Below, one piece after another: positions 1 to 8,866 of a stretch of DNA of 64,000 bases (its first letter is position 1; each line of letters opens with the position of its first letter). A program made the position numbers and the translations under genes. This DNA is from Pseudomonadota bacterium (GTDB taxonomy: Bacteria; Pseudomonadota; Gammaproteobacteria; Steroidobacterales; Steroidobacteraceae). The notes below the pieces were generated by a model that was not told the DNA's origin, did no database searches, and saw only the letters and a list, made by a program, of their open reading frames with translations. The stretch is from positions 3,555,716 through 3,619,715 of the forward strand of contig JBBCGI010000001.1 of assembly GCA_037200975.1 (NCBI GenBank), read 5' to 3'.

Positions 1-231
1 CCGGGAATGATGAACACGGACATGCAGCGGATCACGGAAGCGCGGCTCGCCGAAGTCGAGAACCGGCCCGATGTCGACGAATTCCTCGAGGAGCGAACGC
101 GCCGGGTGCCGTTGGGCCGTCGTGCCGAAATTGCCGAAGTCGCTGACGTCGTGTTGTGGCTGCTGCTGGATGCGCCGGCATACGTCACGGCCGCAAGACT
201 GAACGCCAGCGGTGGGTTGGATAAGGACTAA
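1..231 (+). CDS. Short-chain dehydrogenase/reductase, C-terminal part (5' end outside window)
   Basis: The reading frame is open from base 1 and ends at the TAA at 229-231, so only about 76 C-terminal residues are visible. They match the end of a classical SDR: a PG pair followed by MMNTDM, where SDRs carry their PG-x(3)-T motif, then the PLGRRAEIAEVADVVLWLL helix and the NASGG close to the C-terminus. The Rossmann TGxxxGxG motif and the YxxxK catalytic pair would lie upstream. Seven bases separate it from the split transketolase, so it probably heads or belongs to the same operon. Together with the FAH-family hydrolase at 5.7 kb it would fit a deoxy-keto acid dehydrogenase of an oxidative deoxyhexose pathway, but that is inference. 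The substrate cannot be read from this fragment. Confidence 0.85.
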   Translation, partial: PGMMNTDMQRITEARLAEVENRPDVDEFLEERTRRVPLGRRAEIAEVADVVLWLLLDAPAYVTAARLNASGGLDKD

Positions 232-238
232 CGAACTA

Positions 239-1087
239 ATGAATGCTGTTCCGAACATCGCCGCACAGTCGGCGGATATCGATGCACTGCGCCGCCGCGC
301 GAAAAACATGCGTCGCCACATGCTGGTGATGGCACGCGGCCCCGGGCAGGGCTACGTGGGCCAGGGCATGGGCATCGCCGACGTGCTTGCCGCGCTCTAT
401 TTTCACGAGATGCGGTGGGACCCGAAGAACCTGCTGGCCGAGCACCGCGATCGCTTCGTGCTCTCGACCGGCCATTACTCGATCGCGCTCTGGGCAGCGC
501 TCGCCGAGGCCGGAGTCTTCCCGCTGTCTGAGTTGCCCACCTACGGCGCCGATGACAGCCGCCTCGCGATGTCCACGATCGATACCACGCCCGGAGTGGA
601 GATGATCGGCGGGTCGTTGGGACACGGCCTGGGGCAGGCGATCGGCATGGCGATCGGCGATCGCATGCGCGGTTCGACGGCGCGCGTCTATTGCGAACTC
701 TCCGACGGCGAAATGCAGGAAGGTTCCACTTGGGAAGCCGCGATGGCGGCGAGCCACTTCGGGCTGGACAATCTGATCGCCCTCATCGACTGCAACGGCA
801 TCCAGGCCGACGGGCCGATGGTCCTCGACATGGAGCCGGTCGCCGACAAGTGGCGCGCGTTCGGCTGGGATACGCAGGAGATCGACGGCAACGACATGCG
901 CAGCGTCGTCGAAGCGCTGGCGGCGACACGCAGCGGCGTGAAGCGGCCATTCGCGATCGTATTGCGCACGAAACCAGGCTCCGGAATCCCGTCGCTGGTC
1001 GCGCGCGAGAAGGCGCATTTCATCCGCGTCGAGCCTTCCGAATGGGATGCGCTCACGGCGGAACTAGACGCAACGGAGTCCACATGA
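239..1087 (+). CDS. Transketolase-like protein, N-terminal (TPP-binding) subunit
   Basis: This 282-residue protein corresponds to the N-terminal half of transketolase, which binds the diphosphate of thiamine pyrophosphate. The motif SDGEMQEG near residues 155-162 stands for the usual GDGExxEG, and the DNLIALIDCN strand follows as in the family. An early GQGYVGQGMGIADVLAALYF segment matches the transketolase N-terminus. I chose the ATG at 239 because the alternative at 212 lies inside the preceding gene. An AAGGA at 223-227 could serve as ribosome binding site, although its spacing is long. The ATGA overlap with the C-terminal subunit (1084) indicates translational coupling and a two-chain enzyme. 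Split transketolases of this kind usually sit in sugar-catabolic operons, and here it precedes a sugar importer. Its donor and acceptor sugars are unknown. Confidence 0.9.
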   Translation: MNAVPNIAAQSADIDALRRRAKNMRRHMLVMARGPGQGYVGQGMGIADVLAALYFHEMRWDPKNLLAEHRDRFVLSTGHYSIALWAALAEAGVFPLSELPTYGADDSRLAMSTIDTTPGVEMIGGSLGHGLGQAIGMAIGDRMRGSTARVYCELSDGEMQEGSTWEAAMAASHFGLDNLIALIDCNGIQADGPMVLDMEPVADKWRAFGWDTQEIDGNDMRSVVEALAATRSGVKRPFAIVLRTKPGSGIPSLVAREKAHFIRVEPSEWDALTAELDATEST

Positions 1088-2067
1088 ACCAGCCGCAGTT
1101 CACCAAGGCGATGGGGCAGGACGAAGGCGCCGGCCCGCGCCGCACGATCGACGCCCCGTTCGGCGCCGCACTCGTCGAGCTCGGTGCGAAACGCCGCGAG
1201 ATCGTCGGGCTCACCGCCGATCTCGGCAAATACACGGACATCCTGCCGTTCCGCGACGCATTCCCGGACCGCTTCATGAACGTCGGCATGGCCGAGCAGA
1301 ACCTGGTCGGAATCGCGGCGGGACTGGCGCGCACCGGGTACGTGCCGTTCGCGACCACCTATGGCGTGTTCGCCTCGCGCCGCGCCCTCGATTTCATCGC
1401 GATCGGTCTGGCGCACTCGCGCCTGAACGTGAAGATCATGGCCGGTCTCCCCGGACTAACTACCGGCTACGGCGGCACGCACCAGGCGATCGAAGATACC
1501 GGGTTGATGTGTTTGATCCCGGATCTGGTCGTGATCGATCCCTGCGATGCGGTCGAAACGATGGCGGCGACGCGCGCCATCGCGGACTACCATGGTCCCG
1601 TCTACATGCGACTGCCGCGCGGCAAGGTGCCCGTCGTACTGGACCCGGCGCAGCCATTCCAGATCGGCAAGGCGCGGCTGCTGGCGAGCGGAACGGACGT
1701 CGGATTCATCTCCACCGGTTTCATGACCGAGCGCGCGCTCGATGCGGCCGCCGAGCTTGCGAAGCGCGGAATCTCCGCCGGCGTGTTGCACGTCCCGACG
1801 CTGAAGCCGCTCGACACCGACGCGATTGCCGATTTCGCCGCGCGCGTGAAGCGCGTGGTGACGGCGGAGAATCACGTCACGCGCGGCGGGCTCGGGACCA
1901 TGGTCGCGGAAGCGTTGTTCGACGCGGACGTGGTCAAACCGCTCACGCGTATCGGGCTGCCGGACAAATTCATCGAATGCGGTGTCGTCAGCAGTCTGCA
2001 GGATCGCTACGGCATCTCCACGCGGCACCTGGTCGAAGCGGGCGCCCAGGCAACACGGCGCAGCTGA
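1084..2067 (+). CDS. Transketolase-like protein, C-terminal (pyrimidine-binding) subunit
   Basis: This 327-residue protein is the partner of the upstream half. The pyrimidine domain is marked by VGMAEQNLVGIAAGLA, where Glu71 is the conserved residue that activates the aminopyrimidine ring of TPP. It is followed by the PFATTYGVFASRRALDFI helix and by a C-terminal domain from about residue 190 containing RVVTAENHVTRGGLG. The ATG at 1084 overlaps the TGA of the N-terminal subunit, and its own TGA overlaps the permease ATG at 2067. Both subunits and the importer therefore appear to be translated as one coupled unit. A 1-deoxyxylulose-5-phosphate synthase or pyruvate dehydrogenase E1-beta role is less likely, because both N and C parts look transketolase-like and no lipoyl partner is present. 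Confidence 0.9.
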   Translation: MNQPQFTKAMGQDEGAGPRRTIDAPFGAALVELGAKRREIVGLTADLGKYTDILPFRDAFPDRFMNVGMAEQNLVGIAAGLARTGYVPFATTYGVFASRRALDFIAIGLAHSRLNVKIMAGLPGLTTGYGGTHQAIEDTGLMCLIPDLVVIDPCDAVETMAATRAIADYHGPVYMRLPRGKVPVVLDPAQPFQIGKARLLASGTDVGFISTGFMTERALDAAAELAKRGISAGVLHVPTLKPLDTDAIADFAARVKRVVTAENHVTRGGLGTMVAEALFDADVVKPLTRIGLPDKFIECGVVSSLQDRYGISTRHLVEAGAQATRRS

Positions 2068-3128
2068 TGCCGCCCCGAACCGCAGCGGCCCGGACCTTCA
2101 GCCTCTTCGCGGTGAGCGAAGTCGGCGTGTTGTGCGCCCTGGTGCTGGCCGTGGCGTTGTTCTCCGCGCTCGAGCCCGCGTTCCTCGCGGAACGAAACCT
2201 GCGCGCCATCCTCATCATCGTGTCGTTCGTAGGGATCATCGCCATCGGGCAGATCGTGTTGCTGGTCTGCGGCGAGTTCGATCTGTCAGTGGGGTCGGTG
2301 GCTGGACTCGCGGCCGTCGTGGCGGGCAAAACGATGACCGCGATGGCGCTGCCCGTACCGGTTGCGCTCATGTGCGGCGTGCTGGTCGGAGGCCTGGTCG
2401 GTTTGATCAACGGGCTGGTCGTCGTGCGGCTGCACATCCCGGCGTTCATCCAGACGCTCGGCATGTTGTTCATCGGCCAGGGACTCATCCAGGTCGTCAC
2501 GCTCGGCTACCCCGTCTATCCACTGCCGCCCGTCATCGGCGAGATCGGTCAGGCGTCCATCTTTTTCGGTCTCGGCTGGAGCTTCGTGTTCTTCGCGGTG
2601 CTGGCGCTGGTGGCGGACTTCGTCCTGCGGCGCACGTCACTCGGCCGCAATTGTTATGCGGTCGGCGGCAACGTCGAGGTGGCACGCCTCGTCGGCATCG
2701 ACACCACCCGCTACAAGATCGGCGCCTTCGTGTTCGTCGGCATGCTCGCCGCGATCGCCGGCATGTTCGTGATGGCGGATCTCGCGAGTGGCACGACGTC
2801 CATCGGCAACGGCTGGGAGCTGATCGTCATCGCGAGCGTGGTCGTCGGCGGCGTCAGCCTGTTCGGGGGAACCGGGTCGATCGCGGGCGGATTGCTCGGC
2901 ATGTTGCTGCTGCAGGTGGTGCAAAGCGGGCTCGTGATCAGTGGCGTCTCCGCCAACTGGCAGCAGATCGCGGTCGGCGTGATCATGGTCGCCGCGGTCG
3001 GTCTCGACGTGCTGCGTCGCCGGATGTTCGTCGAAGGCGCGCGCGCCGAACCGGCGCCGCCGCCAGCCGCCGCGACGCTGGGCCAGGCGCCGCCCGACAC
3101 GTCCCGCGCGGACTCGCGGAGCTCGTGA
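2067..3128 (+). CDS. Sugar ABC transporter permease, RbsC/XylH type
   Basis: This 353-residue protein is strongly hydrophobic with roughly ten membrane segments. The GEFDLSVGSVAGLAAVVAG stretch is the hallmark of ribose-type (CUT2) permeases. The cytoplasmic loop LGRNCYAVGGNVEVARLVGI is the coupling region that contacts the ATPase. The C-terminal tail after the last segment is rich in Pro and Ala. The start ATG overlaps the stop of the transketolase C-subunit by one base, and the stop overlaps the start of the binding-protein gene in the same way. Such importers carry monosaccharides (ribose, xylose, galactose, rhamnose and others) across the inner membrane. The sugar here is not determined. 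Confidence 0.93.
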   Translation: MPPRTAAARTFSLFAVSEVGVLCALVLAVALFSALEPAFLAERNLRAILIIVSFVGIIAIGQIVLLVCGEFDLSVGSVAGLAAVVAGKTMTAMALPVPVALMCGVLVGGLVGLINGLVVVRLHIPAFIQTLGMLFIGQGLIQVVTLGYPVYPLPPVIGEIGQASIFFGLGWSFVFFAVLALVADFVLRRTSLGRNCYAVGGNVEVARLVGIDTTRYKIGAFVFVGMLAAIAGMFVMADLASGTTSIGNGWELIVIASVVVGGVSLFGGTGSIAGGLLGMLLLQVVQSGLVISGVSANWQQIAVGVIMVAAVGLDVLRRRMFVEGARAEPAPPPAAATLGQAPPDTSRADSRSS

Positions 3129-4078
3129 TGCGTCGAGCACTGATCTTCGCGGCCTTGCTGTTGCTCACCGGTTGCGAACAGAAGCGCACGGAGCAGGCGG
3201 GTGTTTCCATTCTCTGGGTTCAGCCGCTGCGCGACCATCCGGTCCACAAGCTCATGCAGGCCGGCTTCCTCCAACGCTGCAAGGAAGCCGGGTACACCTG
3301 CGACATCGTCGGCAACCCCAGCGCCACGAACTTCGATGTGTCCGCGACCATCGTGCTCGCCGACGCCGCGCTCGCCCGCCGCCAGTATTCCGCGCTGGCT
3401 ATCTACTCACCCGACCCGGCGATCTACCCGTACATCGCGAAACGCGCGCGCGAAGGTTTTCCGGTCGTCACCTGGCATCGGCTGCCCGACGCGGGCGAAG
3501 TGCCTGGTCTCAGCGCGGCCGCGGGCCATGACGTGACGCAGGCTGCGACCGACGCGGCGCTCGCGATGGGCAAAGCACTCGACGGAGCCGGCGCGATCGC
3601 GGTGACGCAGGGAAGTTTCAATGCGCTCGAGAACCGCATGGCGGCGGACTTCGCGGCGCAGGTACACAAGAATTTTCCGGCGATCACGCTGCTCGATCCC
3701 CAGCTCGAAGGCTTCGAGCCGTCCGGCGCGAAGGCCAAGGCCATCGCGCTGCTGCAGGGCAATCCGCAGCTGACCGGCGCGTTTTCGACGACCGGCAACG
3801 GCGCCGAGACCTGGGCCGGCGCGGCGCGCACCACGCATCGTGACGTGAAGATCATCAGCATGGATTACACGCGACAGAACCTCGACCTGGTGAAGTCGGG
3901 TGCGGTGTACGCGATCGTCGCTCAACCGTTGTACGAGGAGGGCGCCGCCGTCGCCGACCTCGGGGCAAAACTCGCGCGTCACGAGACAGTGCCGCTGCGC
4001 AACGTGTTGCCCGCGAAGATCGTGACCGCAGCGGGCCTCGATCCTTACTACCAGATCCTGTCGGCCGCCGGCCAATAG
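3128..4078 (+). CDS. Sugar ABC transporter substrate-binding lipoprotein
   Basis: This 316-residue protein is the periplasmic-binding-protein component of the importer. It begins with a lipoprotein signal whose lipobox LLTGC ends at Cys16, so it is probably membrane-anchored. The rest resembles the Peripla_BP_4/RbsB fold: an opening beta strand with HPVHKLMQAGFLQRCKEAGY, a hinge region around GNPQLTGAFSTTGNGAETW, and a final strand-helix pair with a YAIVAQPLYEEGAAVADL segment. Its place between the permease and the double ATPase gives a complete CUT2 cassette. The ATG at 3128 overlaps the preceding TGA by one base. Ligand specificity cannot be read from the sequence. Confidence 0.9.
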   Translation: MRRALIFAALLLLTGCEQKRTEQAGVSILWVQPLRDHPVHKLMQAGFLQRCKEAGYTCDIVGNPSATNFDVSATIVLADAALARRQYSALAIYSPDPAIYPYIAKRAREGFPVVTWHRLPDAGEVPGLSAAAGHDVTQAATDAALAMGKALDGAGAIAVTQGSFNALENRMAADFAAQVHKNFPAITLLDPQLEGFEPSGAKAKAIALLQGNPQLTGAFSTTGNGAETWAGAARTTHRDVKIISMDYTRQNLDLVKSGAVYAIVAQPLYEEGAAVADLGAKLARHETVPLRNVLPAKIVTAAGLDPYYQILSAAGQ

Positions 4079-4092
4079 GCGGGACGAGAACG

Positions 4093-5637
4093 ATGGACGA
4101 CACGGCTGCACCGCAGATCGCCATCGAAGCACGGGCTGTCACCAAGAACTTCGGTGGAGTCCGGGCGCTGCGCGACGTCAGTCTCAAGGTGCGGCGCGGC
4201 GAAACGCACGCGTTGTTGGGGCAGAATGGCGCGGGCAAGTCGACGCTCATCAAGATCCTGAACGGCGTGTATCCCGCCGGCAGTTATGGTGGCGCGCTCT
4301 ATCTAGATGGTTCCGAGGTGCAGTTCGACTCACCTGCCGACGCCCGCCGCAAGGGCGTGGCGTATGTGCCGCAGGAAATCGAGGTGTTGGCGCAGCTCTC
4401 CGTGGCCGAAAACATCTTTGCCGGTCAGACCGGTGCAAACGGGAAGATGTTCGTCGATCGGCGCGTATTACACGTTCGCGCCGAAGCGCTGCTCGCCGAG
4501 CTCGGCCTCTCGATCGATCCCGCCGCGCACCTCGCGCATCTCAGCGCGGCGCAGCGGCACCTGGTGATGATCGCGCGCGCGCTATCTACCCGGCCGCGGG
4601 TCCTGATGCTGGATGAGCCCACGGCCTCCTTGTCGAATACGGAAGTCGACAAGCTGCTCGAGTTGCTCTCGGGTCTGAAACAACGCGGCGCCACCATTCT
4701 TTATATCTCGCACCGTCTCGCGGAAGTGCTGGCGATCTGCGACCGCGCGACCGTCCTCAAGGACGGCAGCGTCGCGAGCGAGATGGCGCGCGAAGAATTC
4801 ACGCAGGAGCGGTTCATCGAGCGCATGTCCGGGCGCAAATCGCAGGCGTTGTATCCGGTGCGATCGGCGCCGTCGCCATCCTCCCCGCAAAAGCCGCCGC
4901 TGCTCACGGTCGCAGGCTTGTCGATGCCACGACGTTTCGGCATAAACCGCGCGCTGCACGACGTGAGTTTCAGCGTGCAGCCGGGAGAAATCGTCGGACT
5001 TGCAGGTCTGCTAGGCTCCGGACGCAGCGAAATCCTCGGCGCGATCTACGGTTCGCTGCCGAAGGTGGCCAGCCTGTCCATCGACGGCGAGGCCGTCCGG
5101 GTTCGTTCCCCGGCCGACGCGCGCGCGCTGGGAATCGAATTCCTGACCGAAGATCGCAAACATGCGGGGCTGCTCTTCAATCTTCCGGTCGGGCAGAACA
5201 TCACCATCGGAAATCTCGCGGCGGTCAGCCGGCACGGCGTGATCAACCGGGGTCGCGAGACGGGCGTCATGCTCGAGCGCATGCGCGCGTTGAACGTGAA
5301 ATCGCCTTCGCCCGCCGCCGCCGTGGCGCATCTGTCCGGCGGCAACCAGCAGAAGCTGCTGTTCGCGCGCGCCTTGCTCAGCAAGCCGCGGCTGCTGTTG
5401 CTGGACGAACCCACCAAGGGCGTGGACGCCGCGACGCGGCAGGAAATCTATCGCCTGCTCGGCGAACTCGCCGACGCGGGCGTCGGCCTGATCGTGGCGT
5501 CCTCCGAGCTCGAAGAAGTCATCGGCATCGCCGACCGCTGCCTGGTCGTGTCGGGCGGCCGCATCGTCGACACGTTCGCGCGTGGCGAAGGTGGAGAAGA
5601 CCGCGTGCTGCGCGCTTCCATCCACGCGCCGACCTGA
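4093..5637 (+). CDS. Sugar ABC transporter ATP-binding protein, RbsA type (two NBDs)
   Basis: This 514-residue protein has tandem nucleotide-binding domains, as in RbsA/XylG. The first half has an intact Walker A (GQNGAGKS, residues 43-50), a divergent signature LSAAQ and Walker B VLMLDEPTAS. The second half has the degenerate Walker A GLLGSGRSE that is usual for this family, a good signature LSGGNQQKLLFARAL and Walker B LLLLDEPTKG. It energises uptake through the upstream permease. It starts 14 bases after the binding-protein gene. A strong stem-loop follows its stop before the hydrolase gene, which may lower expression of the downstream gene or mark the operon end. Confidence 0.93.
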   Translation: MDDTAAPQIAIEARAVTKNFGGVRALRDVSLKVRRGETHALLGQNGAGKSTLIKILNGVYPAGSYGGALYLDGSEVQFDSPADARRKGVAYVPQEIEVLAQLSVAENIFAGQTGANGKMFVDRRVLHVRAEALLAELGLSIDPAAHLAHLSAAQRHLVMIARALSTRPRVLMLDEPTASLSNTEVDKLLELLSGLKQRGATILYISHRLAEVLAICDRATVLKDGSVASEMAREEFTQERFIERMSGRKSQALYPVRSAPSPSSPQKPPLLTVAGLSMPRRFGINRALHDVSFSVQPGEIVGLAGLLGSGRSEILGAIYGSLPKVASLSIDGEAVRVRSPADARALGIEFLTEDRKHAGLLFNLPVGQNITIGNLAAVSRHGVINRGRETGVMLERMRALNVKSPSPAAAVAHLSGGNQQKLLFARALLSKPRLLLLDEPTKGVDAATRQEIYRLLGELADAGVGLIVASSELEEVIGIADRCLVVSGGRIVDTFARGEGGEDRVLRASIHAPT

Positions 5638-5645
5638 AACACCTG

Positions 5646-5665
5646 CGCCCGTGCCTGCACGGGCG
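5646..5665 (+). terminator. GC-rich stem-loop after the ABC ATPase gene
   Basis: A perfect 8-base stem (CGCCCGTG at 5646-5653 and CACGGGCG at 5658-5665) encloses the loop CCTG. It lies 8 bases after the ATPase stop codon. There is no following T-run, so it may be a weak or Rho-assisted terminator, or an mRNA-stabilising intercistronic hairpin, rather than a classical terminator. Confidence 0.45.
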
Positions 5666-5698
5666 TGCCAGTTCGATACATTCCGGGAGTAGTTAGAG

Positions 5699-6544
5699 AT
5701 GAGACTCGTGAGATTCGGAGAGAGTGGTTGGGAACGGCCGGGGCTGATCGATGTCGACGGCGGTATCCGCGATCTTTCTTCGATCGTTCCGGATCTCGCG
5801 GGCGAGCACCTGTCGAAGGCCAGCCTGGCGCGTATCGCCGCTGCCGATCGCAAGAGCTTGCCGCGCGTCACCGTCGCGAGGCTCGGCCCGCCGGTGGGCA
5901 ACGTGCGTAACTTCATCGCGGTCGGCCTCAATTACGCGGACCACGCGGCGGAGACGAACTCGAAGGTTCCCGCCGAGCCGATCCTCTTCAACAAGGCGCC
6001 GTCATGCATCGTCGGACCGAATGACCCGATCGTCATTCCACGGGGATCGCAGAAGACCGATTGGGAAGTGGAACTGGCCGTCGTCGTCGGTGAAAACGCG
6101 TCGTACGTTGCGGAGAGCGAAGTCCCCGACGTGATTGCGGGTTACACGATCTGCCACGACGTTTCGGAACGCGCCTTCCAGCTCGATCACGGCGGGCAAT
6201 GGATGAAAGGGAAGGGCTGTCCGAGCTTTGGCCCGCTGGGTCCGTGGCTGGTGACGCCGGACGAGATCGCCGATGTGCAGCGCCTGGCCTTGTGGCTCGA
6301 GGTGAACGGCGAGCGCATGCAGAGCGGATCCACGGAACGGATGATTTTCAGCATCAATTTCCTGGTGTCATACATCTCGCGCTTCATGAAGCTGCAGCCG
6401 GGCGACGTGATCACGACCGGAACTCCGCCCGGCGTCGGCATGGGACGGACTCCGCCGCGATTTCTGCGGGCGGGCGACCGCGTGACGCTCGGAATCGACG
6501 GGCTCGGCGCGCAGACGCAAGGGGTCGCGAATTCGCCACCCTAG
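5699..6544 (+). CDS. Fumarylacetoacetate hydrolase family protein (candidate 2,4-diketo-3-deoxy acid hydrolase)
   Basis: This 281-residue protein has the FAH C-terminal fold. Visible family marks are NFIAVGLNYADHAAE near residue 68, the metal-binding DWEVELAVVVG with its E-x-E pair, HDVSERAFQ, the KGKGCPSFGPLGPWL loop, and the closing GDVITTGTPPGVGMG. Members cleave C-C bonds of beta-diketo acids. The closest described roles for this length and motif set are ureidoglycolate-lyase-like proteins and the 2,4-diketo-3-deoxy-L-fuconate hydrolase of L-fucose oxidation. An SDR at the other end of the operon supports the second, by inference. A TAGTTAG heptamer lies directly before the start. The gene is 61 bases after the ABC ATPase gene and separated from it by a hairpin. 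Confidence 0.85.
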   Translation: MRLVRFGESGWERPGLIDVDGGIRDLSSIVPDLAGEHLSKASLARIAAADRKSLPRVTVARLGPPVGNVRNFIAVGLNYADHAAETNSKVPAEPILFNKAPSCIVGPNDPIVIPRGSQKTDWEVELAVVVGENASYVAESEVPDVIAGYTICHDVSERAFQLDHGGQWMKGKGCPSFGPLGPWLVTPDEIADVQRLALWLEVNGERMQSGSTERMIFSINFLVSYISRFMKLQPGDVITTGTPPGVGMGRTPPRFLRAGDRVTLGIDGLGAQTQGVANSPP

Positions 6545-6560
6545 ATGGTAACGATAGCAG
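6545..6560. promoter_or_regulatory. Degenerate copy of the 16-bp palindromic operator
   Basis: ATGGTAACGATAGCAG overlaps the end of the hydrolase gene and keeps the CG centre and most arm bases of the operators at 6688 and 15234, with two mismatched pairs. It could be an auxiliary upstream site for a dimeric repressor bound at 6688. It may also be chance similarity. Confidence 0.25.
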
Positions 6561-6563
6561 TCA

Positions 6564-6587
6564 GCCCCGGAACTGAGCCGCCGGGGC
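6564..6587 (+). terminator. Stem-loop downstream of the FAH-family gene
   Basis: GCCCCGG (6564-6570) pairs with CCGGGGC (6581-6587) across a 10-base loop, 20 bases after the hydrolase stop. No T-run follows immediately. Its position at the end of the first operon and before a new promoter region makes a transcription terminator plausible. Confidence 0.45.
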
Positions 6588-6687
6588 ACAGGCGATTGCT
6601 CGCGTCTGCGGCATTTTTGTGCCGAATTGGCGCATCTTTCTTATTGATTTCGAAGTACCGGACCCTTCCTACAAAATAGTTGCATTG

Positions 6688-6703
6688 ATGATATCGTTAT
6701 CAT
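6688..6703. promoter_or_regulatory. LacI-type palindromic operator upstream of TonB receptor
   Basis: ATGATATCGTTATCAT is a 16-bp palindrome with a central CG and a single mismatched pair, the form typical of LacI-family operators. It lies 50 bases upstream of the receptor start in a clearly AT-richer promoter stretch. A 15/16 identical copy lies at 15234 upstream of the second glycan locus. No LacI-family gene is in the window, so the regulator must be encoded elsewhere. Confidence 0.6.
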
Positions 6704-6752
6704 ATTCTGAACACATAGCAGGGCTGCAAGCCAATAATACAAGGGGGATTCC

Positions 6753-8855
6753 ATGAACAACGTCTCAATGCGAGCTTTGTCCGCGGCCGTGATTCTGGCC
6801 GTCTCGACGGTGGCCATCAGCGCCGAAGATCCGATGGATGAAGTCATCATCACCGCACAGAAAACACAGGAAGGCTCGATCGGCGGCTGGCTGCCGACGC
6901 CGCTGCCCGAGCTGCCGCGTACCGTCATGATCGTCGACGAGGAAGTGCTGCAGCGGCAGTTCGTGTCGACCACCAAGGACATCATCAAGAATGTTCCCGG
7001 CGTGCAGATCCTGCCGGACAACAATCTCGCGGGTTACCAGACACCCATCATCCGCGGCATCGGCGCCACGCAGTACTTCGAGGGACAGTACAGCGCGGGT
7101 ATCGCCACGAGCATTCCGGAAGCCATCGGCGGCGCCGAAGTGCTGCAGGGTTTCAACTCGCTGCAGTTCGCCGTCGATACCGGCGGCGGATCGGTGAACT
7201 ACTTCCTGAAGCGGCCCACCGGCGAGAATTTCCTGCAGACCGAACTGCAGGGCAACAACTGGGGCGGCGCGAAGCTGGTCCTCGATGGCAACTACCACGT
7301 GGGGCCGGGCGATACCGATGGCGTGCGCTTCGTCGCCGTCGCCGACCGCGATCAGAGCTATGTCCGCGACTTTCCGCGCCGGGAAGGCAACAAGGGCGTC
7401 TTCATGTGGCGCTACTCGGGCCTCGCGGGCATCCAGATGGACCTGGACCTCTCGGCCTGGGACATCAAGAACGATCCGAACAACAAGTTCATCCCCGTCG
7501 GTACCGTGCCGACCGTGCCGATTCCCGAACTGGATCCGCGGACTAACTACGCGCAGTCCTGGTCGGAGCATGCGGAACGCAAGGGCCACCAGATCGGCTT
7601 CAAGATGAGCAAGGAGTTCGGCGAGTGGCGCGCGCTGGCGGCCGTGGCCTACGACCGCACGACGTACTACAACAACGCCTGCAACATCAACAATCCGAAC
7701 TTCGTGACGGGCGAGGCCAGCTACGACTGCCGCGAGAGCACGTTCGGCCCGCTGTGGGACAAGCAGATCCGCTTCGACCTCACGGGCAAGGCGCGCTTCC
7801 TCGGCCTCGATCACTACATGGCGATGGGCTTTCGGCAGTCCGGCCAGGACTGGAAGCAGCTGACCACGTCGCACGTCTTCGACGATCCGATGTATCTCAC
7901 GCAGAACATCTTCGAGCCGCGCACGTATCCCAAGCCCACGAGCTTCACGGAAGCGCCGAACAAGTACCGCAGCACCTTCGACGACAAGGTGTATTACTTC
8001 CAGGACAAGATCTCGGCCGGATCCAAGGTCGACATCTGGGCCGGCGTCGGCTACGTCGAAAACGACGGCAGCCATGGGCCGACCATGGTGGAGAACCAGC
8101 TGCCGCTGACACACGTGGTCGTGCCGAGTGGCGGCATCGTGTTCAAGGCGAACAGCTCGAGCAACTACTACGTCAGTTATGCCGAAGGTGTGTCGCGCGC
8201 CGATGTGGTCGGCACCAGCGACCCGACCATCGTCAATCCGGGCACGCTGATTCCCGCCGTACATTCCAAATCGTACGAAGTGGGCGGCAAGTGGACGCTT
8301 GCCGAGCGGATGCAGCTCAATGTCGCCGTCTTCAAGATGACGCAGCCATTCGTCATCAACGAGCTGGTGCAGGAGATTCCGCCCCGCTACAAGCGTTATT
8401 CGGGTGGCCTCAGCGAGTACACCGGCTTCAGCCTCGACTTCCGCGGCAAGCTGACGCACAGCATCGAGTTGCAGGGTGGCTTCACGTCGGTGGATCCGGT
8501 GCAGAAGACGACGGAGGATGAGTCGCTCGAGGGAAACAAGACGGCTGGCGTCGCCCGTCAATCCGGTGTGCTCAATGTGATCTGGGATGCGGGCGATGTC
8601 GGCGGCCTGTCGGTCGACGGCGGCGTCTACTACCAGAGCAACATGTTCCTCAACCCGCAGAACACGTACCGCCTCGACGGATTCACGCGTGTCGACCTGG
8701 GTGCGACCTACGACACTGCGTGGAGCGACAACGATGTCCGCTTGCGCCTGCTGCTCGAGAACGCGCTGGATGACAAGTTCTACTACGGCTTCTCGGGTGG
8801 CTTCCAGCTGGCCGCGCCGCGGACGTTGCGCGCCTCCGTGGTCGTGCGGTTCTGA
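6753..8855 (+). CDS. TonB-dependent outer-membrane receptor
   Basis: This 700-residue protein begins with a cleavable signal (MRALSAAVILAVSTVAISA) and then a TonB-box-like DEVIITAQK. The plug domain shows TKDIIKNVPGVQILPDNN and PIIRGIGA. The rest is a 22-strand-type barrel ending in the aromatic C-terminal signature RASVVVRF. It is on the short side for sugar receptors and lacks a signalling extension. The next gene, a GH36-like hydrolase, starts 11 bases downstream, so the pair probably imports and trims an alpha-galactoside. A LacI-type palindrome 50 bases upstream suggests substrate-controlled expression. The substrate assignment is inference from the neighbour. Confidence 0.92.
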   Translation: MNNVSMRALSAAVILAVSTVAISAEDPMDEVIITAQKTQEGSIGGWLPTPLPELPRTVMIVDEEVLQRQFVSTTKDIIKNVPGVQILPDNNLAGYQTPIIRGIGATQYFEGQYSAGIATSIPEAIGGAEVLQGFNSLQFAVDTGGGSVNYFLKRPTGENFLQTELQGNNWGGAKLVLDGNYHVGPGDTDGVRFVAVADRDQSYVRDFPRREGNKGVFMWRYSGLAGIQMDLDLSAWDIKNDPNNKFIPVGTVPTVPIPELDPRTNYAQSWSEHAERKGHQIGFKMSKEFGEWRALAAVAYDRTTYYNNACNINNPNFVTGEASYDCRESTFGPLWDKQIRFDLTGKARFLGLDHYMAMGFRQSGQDWKQLTTSHVFDDPMYLTQNIFEPRTYPKPTSFTEAPNKYRSTFDDKVYYFQDKISAGSKVDIWAGVGYVENDGSHGPTMVENQLPLTHVVVPSGGIVFKANSSSNYYVSYAEGVSRADVVGTSDPTIVNPGTLIPAVHSKSYEVGGKWTLAERMQLNVAVFKMTQPFVINELVQEIPPRYKRYSGGLSEYTGFSLDFRGKLTHSIELQGGFTSVDPVQKTTEDESLEGNKTAGVARQSGVLNVIWDAGDVGGLSVDGGVYYQSNMFLNPQNTYRLDGFTRVDLGATYDTAWSDNDVRLRLLLENALDDKFYYGFSGGFQLAAPRTLRASVVVRF

Positions 8856-8866
8856 GTACCAGAGTA

